A stretch of DNA of 64,000 bases. It comes from Neckera pumila. Lineage: Eukaryota; Streptophyta; Bryopsida; Hypnales; Neckeraceae. The notes beneath the pieces are model-generated. The model was given only the letters and a program-made list of their open reading frames with translations. It ran no database searches and was not told the DNA's origin. The position numbers were made by a program, and so were the translations under genes. Location of the stretch: contig OZ018416.1 in NCBI GenBank assembly GCA_963969595.1, positions 11,610,065 to 11,674,064 of the forward strand, in the 5' to 3' direction. Shown in pieces: positions 60,712-64,000 of the stretch; position 1 is the stretch's first letter, and each line of letters starts with the position of its first letter.

Positions 60712-61635
60712 TTAACCCCTAAAGTCCCAAAGCCATTTTTTCATCGAAACCACTCAAAAATGCCATTTTTGATGCAAACAACAAAAAATTTAAGCATTTG
60801 TTTCTTTTGCATATCCAATTGTGGATCTTGCACTACCCTTGTATGACAATGTCTGAAAGAAATTTAAGAAACTTTGACCATATCAATCACAAGATATAAG
60901 TGATTAAATTAAAGAAAACGAGTTCTTTTGCTCCTAGCTTGATTAGATTATAAGGCTTTGAATCCTCTTAACTTCAAATTTTTGTATTATAGCATATTAA
61001 TTTAAACTTTTTATCTTGAATAATTGCTTTGAAAATTCAAGAAAAAAGGTTCATAAAAAAACATCTTGATTTTCATTCTCTAAAATAATCTTTAAGTCAA
61101 AATAGATATAAGATAGAAAGAAAAACTAAATTGTTGATAGAATTGATAGAATTGGAACATATTAATCCCAACAGTGAGATTGTTTAGAAAGAAAACTTAA
61201 TTGTGTGCAACTTTTTTATATGAAATATTGTTTAAATTGAATTCATAAGTAGATCTTATACATTCTTTTCACAAAAATTTGCTAAAATTGCCTATAAAAA
61301 GAAGCTTTATAACTTTCACATCATTTATTGAAATGGAATGGATTAAATCTTTCTAAATAGGCAAAAACATTATCTATAAGAATTTTTTTTTTTTTTTTTT
61401 AAATTTATAATTTTAGTGTTTTTTTTGCTTCCCAACCTTGCATGCTTTTGGCTTATTGTAGCATAACTTTTGCTCTTGGGCACAAACTAAAATAAAATTT
61501 ATATTACCAGAAAGTTAAACAGTTTTCCTATTTTAAAAAAGAATTTCAAACAATCTTGTCAAAAATTGAGATCATAGGTACCTACCCATAGTTCCCATAG
61601 TCCCCTAAGGAGACTTTGGGGACTTTAGGAATTAA
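60712..61635. mobile_element. TTAA-flanked non-autonomous TIR element (copy C), uninterrupted
   Basis: Left: TTAA (60712-60715) CCCCTAAAGTCCCAAAG. Right: CTTTGGGGACTTTAGGAA TTAA (61632-61635). The core is 916 bp, colinear with copy D in reverse orientation. No coding capacity. It is the best undisturbed representative of the family in the window. Confidence 0.8.
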
Positions 61636-61639
61636 TAAA

Positions 61640-61935
61640 TGGCCATAAATTTCTTGGATGAATGGACCTCCTTGATTGACAAGCATTCTTCACAATGCCT
61701 TGCACTGTTGTACCTCATATATTGGGTAGATGGCCATACATTTCTTCTTAGATCATTGATTGACAAGTTTTCCCCACAATACCTTGCACTTTTATATCTG
61801 ACGCATGGCCATAAATATAGTAGACCAATAATTGTCCTTGATTGACAAGCTTTCTATATAGTGCCTTGTACTTTTCTATTTGATATATGGCCATAAATTT
61901 CTTGAATCAGTGGCCATCCTTAATTGACAAGCTAC
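61640..61935. repeat. Minisatellite-like tandem repeat, 3.5 units of 75-91 bp
   Basis: Units start TGGCCATAAATTTCTTGGAT (61640), TGGCCATACATTTCTTCTTA (61731), TGGCCATAAATATAG (61806) and TGGCCATAAATTTCTTGAAT (61888). Each contains TTGATTGACAAGC or TTAATTGACAAGC, and the first three also contain CCTTGCAC/CCTTGTAC. Confidence 0.85.
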
Positions 61936-63764
61936 TATAATACAAATATGCATGTTTTGGTAGCATTGTTGTAAAAGATCCCAAGCTTTATCATTCAAGA
62001 ATGCTATAATAGATATCCATATTCTATTATAGTATAAACAAAATATCTGTGCCATCTTATAGTAGAAAATTAGTTGATTGTAATGATAGGTTCCAAGTTC
62101 AAATTGCAATAAGAAATTTAATTTTAGGTACTTTTAAAATTTTCAATTTGAATAAAAACTAGACTTGATAAACTTCATTTCATGAAATGGACTCAAATTC
62201 AACAAAGATCCTTTTCATGAATAGAATTTTGATGTACTCAACAAGGATCTACAAGATGTAAAAGTGCTAAAGCATCTGAACTCAAGAATGAATCTTTTAT
62301 GATCAACGGATTAAGTAAGTTTCTTCTTCCTTACAATAATCTATGATACTAAAAACAGAGGAATCTCTGCCATCATTCATTGTCTTTTGTCCATGTTTGT
62401 GGAGACTCCCTCATTAATTTACTTTCTGTATCATTTCCAATTTCAAACATTGTTTCGGAGGTTTAACTCTGCTTGTAATACCACCCAATAGTGTAATTGT
62501 ACATAGGTAGCAATCCCCTTTCACATAAAATTTGCAAGAAAATATGCATATGTCGATTGAAAAGAAAAATGGTACTTGGTGCATTATTTAACAAAACATT
62601 TTGTGACATTCAAATTCAACGATATAAGGTAGAAACACCCATTAGCATCCCTACTTCCATTCCTTTACCTTAGATTGTCACTATTTCTGTTCCTAGACTT
62701 TTCATTAATGTGTCCTTGAAGTGCTTGGCTTTGATTAGCTGACGCATTTAAAGGACACATACCTAACTCTCATTTGTTCTCATCTGATTTTTGTTGATTT
62801 CAGCTTTGGGTCCAGCTCTGTGATAGATTTGGTGGTCTACGGAGCTGTCTCTTTGAAAAATCATAGAAATTACATATGACATCCAAAAAATCTAATTTTT
62901 TTTTTTAATATTCATGATTTTCACTCACCTGTATTGTAAAAATATTAATGTTAGGAAAAGTTGCCTCCAACTATGCTGAATTGCTTATAATAGATGGTTT
63001 TGGGTACTTCCACCTTAGTAGAACCTCTCGTTGTGACATAGTGCTGGAACTATGCACTAAGAATGGTTTAATGCAGTTGAACAGTTGTAGTAATGGCACT
63101 TGAATAACGTGGCTTCTAACTACACTACTTTCCACATTAAATACTTAAAATTGGCCCCACCCACAAACCTCTCTTACTGCATATTATGCACTAAGAGAAT
63201 ATGCAGGCAGAGAGGTTCTACCGTAGTTCCAAATAGAACAAACCCATGCTCCAGCTAAAATCCATGTTTACTAAGCAGACTTTGTATTTTAAAGTCTTCA
63301 TCTGGTTTTGGAACAAAGTCAACAAACCCAAATGCATGCCGTTAACTTAGGGTGAATTTTGCATTACAACTGAACGTTCCAAACCCAATATCAAATATAT
63401 CCCAGCAGCACTTTTTAAAATTATTTGCATGAACAACTTGACAGCATGTACAACTCCAACACGAAGTAGAGGGGAGCTCACTTAATAAACCGATTGGCAA
63501 CCCCACTACTTACATTACCGTAGTTCTTGCTTGATCATGGCAAAATCAATGTCTACCTGTGTGTATGTAAATGTAATGTAATGTCTACGCACCTCTTATA
63601 CGGAGTACATCTTAACTGTCTGTCTGTCTGTGGAAAACCTCTCGCGTGTCTATACCTGATGAACAGCAATTTCGGTTGCAGCCTTGGAGCTACAAAAAAT
63701 TGGAATAAAAAGGACTCAGCGAAGGACCCTGGAATGCACCACCAACTTCCATGTTCCATGTTTC
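61936..63764. other. Intergenic, nothing recognised
   Basis: AT-rich, becoming more balanced towards the right edge. Short TGTAATGTAATG and CTGTCTGTCTGT runs near 63570-63630. Confidence 0.55.
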
Positions 63765-63807
63765 AGGGATTAGGGTTCAGGGTTTAGGGTTTTCAGGGTT
63801 TCGGGGT
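63765..63807. promoter_or_regulatory. Cluster of telo-box-like GGGTTTAGGG motifs
   Basis: GGATTAGGGTTCAGGGTTTAG, then GGTTTTCAGGG and TTTCGGGG: degenerate tandem TTTAGGG units. It may be the 5' region of a gene to the right of the window or an interstitial telomere-like tract. Confidence 0.45.
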
Positions 63808-64000
63808 TCGAAGTCTCGATGAAGAAGACTGGATGCTTAATCCCTGTTTGATACTATTTTTGAACTGTGGAAGGGAGCTCTCAAGGCTCCCAGAATTTTA
63901 TAGGGTCACTAGCATAAAGAGTATGGTCTTGGATCTCGAGGTTGGCGACGTGAAGATCGATTGTCCGTGCTTGCACACACTTGATTAACAACAGGAGGAC

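Noticed and set aside
1..64000. CRISPR arrays, rRNA operons, tRNA genes and LTR retrotransposons with internal domains
   Set aside because: No regular spaced repeats, no rRNA or tRNA signature, and no gag-pol motifs or tRNA primer sites were seen; tRNAs could be missed by eye.

Overview
This is a stretch of a land-plant nuclear genome. The evidence is spliced genes with plant-only or plastid-targeted products (a PPR-SMR chloroplast rRNA factor, chloroplast ribosomal protein S13, a DUF1442 protein), plant phosphatidylinositol synthase, and plant-type transposons (CACTA, PIF/Harbinger, L1-like LINE). The proteins look diverged from the flowering-plant versions I know, so a bryophyte or other non-seed plant is possible; this is only an inference. 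Gene islands are GC-richer and sit in very AT-rich, repeat-filled DNA. I found four intact-looking genes and one ribosomal-protein pseudogene.

Layout. 1-5375: right part of a CACTA (En/Spm) transposon carrying a Transposase_24-type gene, a nested 154-bp fold-back element and a subterminal-repeat tail ending in TTTTCTACTAGTG. 5.4-10.4 kb: decayed repeats. 10.49-18.28 kb: a divergent pair, phosphatidylinositol synthase (minus strand, 11 coding exons, all splice junctions traced) and a SOT1-like PPR-SMR gene (plus strand, 3 exons), separated by a region with telo-box and site II motifs. 19.4-20.2 kb: a broken copy of plastid RPS13 whose intact paralog lies at 57.6-58.5 kb. 22.6-23.6 kb: a two-exon DUF1442 gene. 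25.8-47 kb: AT-rich, almost gene-free repeat DNA. 47.4-51 kb: remains of a PIF/Harbinger transposon (transposase and ORF1 relics). 51.8-57.0 kb: a probable TIR element that received a 4.3-kb 5'-truncated LINE. 58.6-64 kb: AT-rich DNA with tandem repeats and a telo-box cluster at the end.

Most notable is a dispersed family of 0.76-0.94 kb non-coding elements whose ends read TTAA-CCCCTAAAG(T/G)(C/A)CC and its reverse complement. At least seven copies or fragments lie in this window, and in two places one member is inserted at a TTAA inside another member. TTAA target sites next to CCC-starting inverted repeats are the hallmark of the piggyBac superfamily, which is not commonly described in land plants. 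No transposase for the family was found here. All protein assignments rest on reading the translations by eye; no database was searched.
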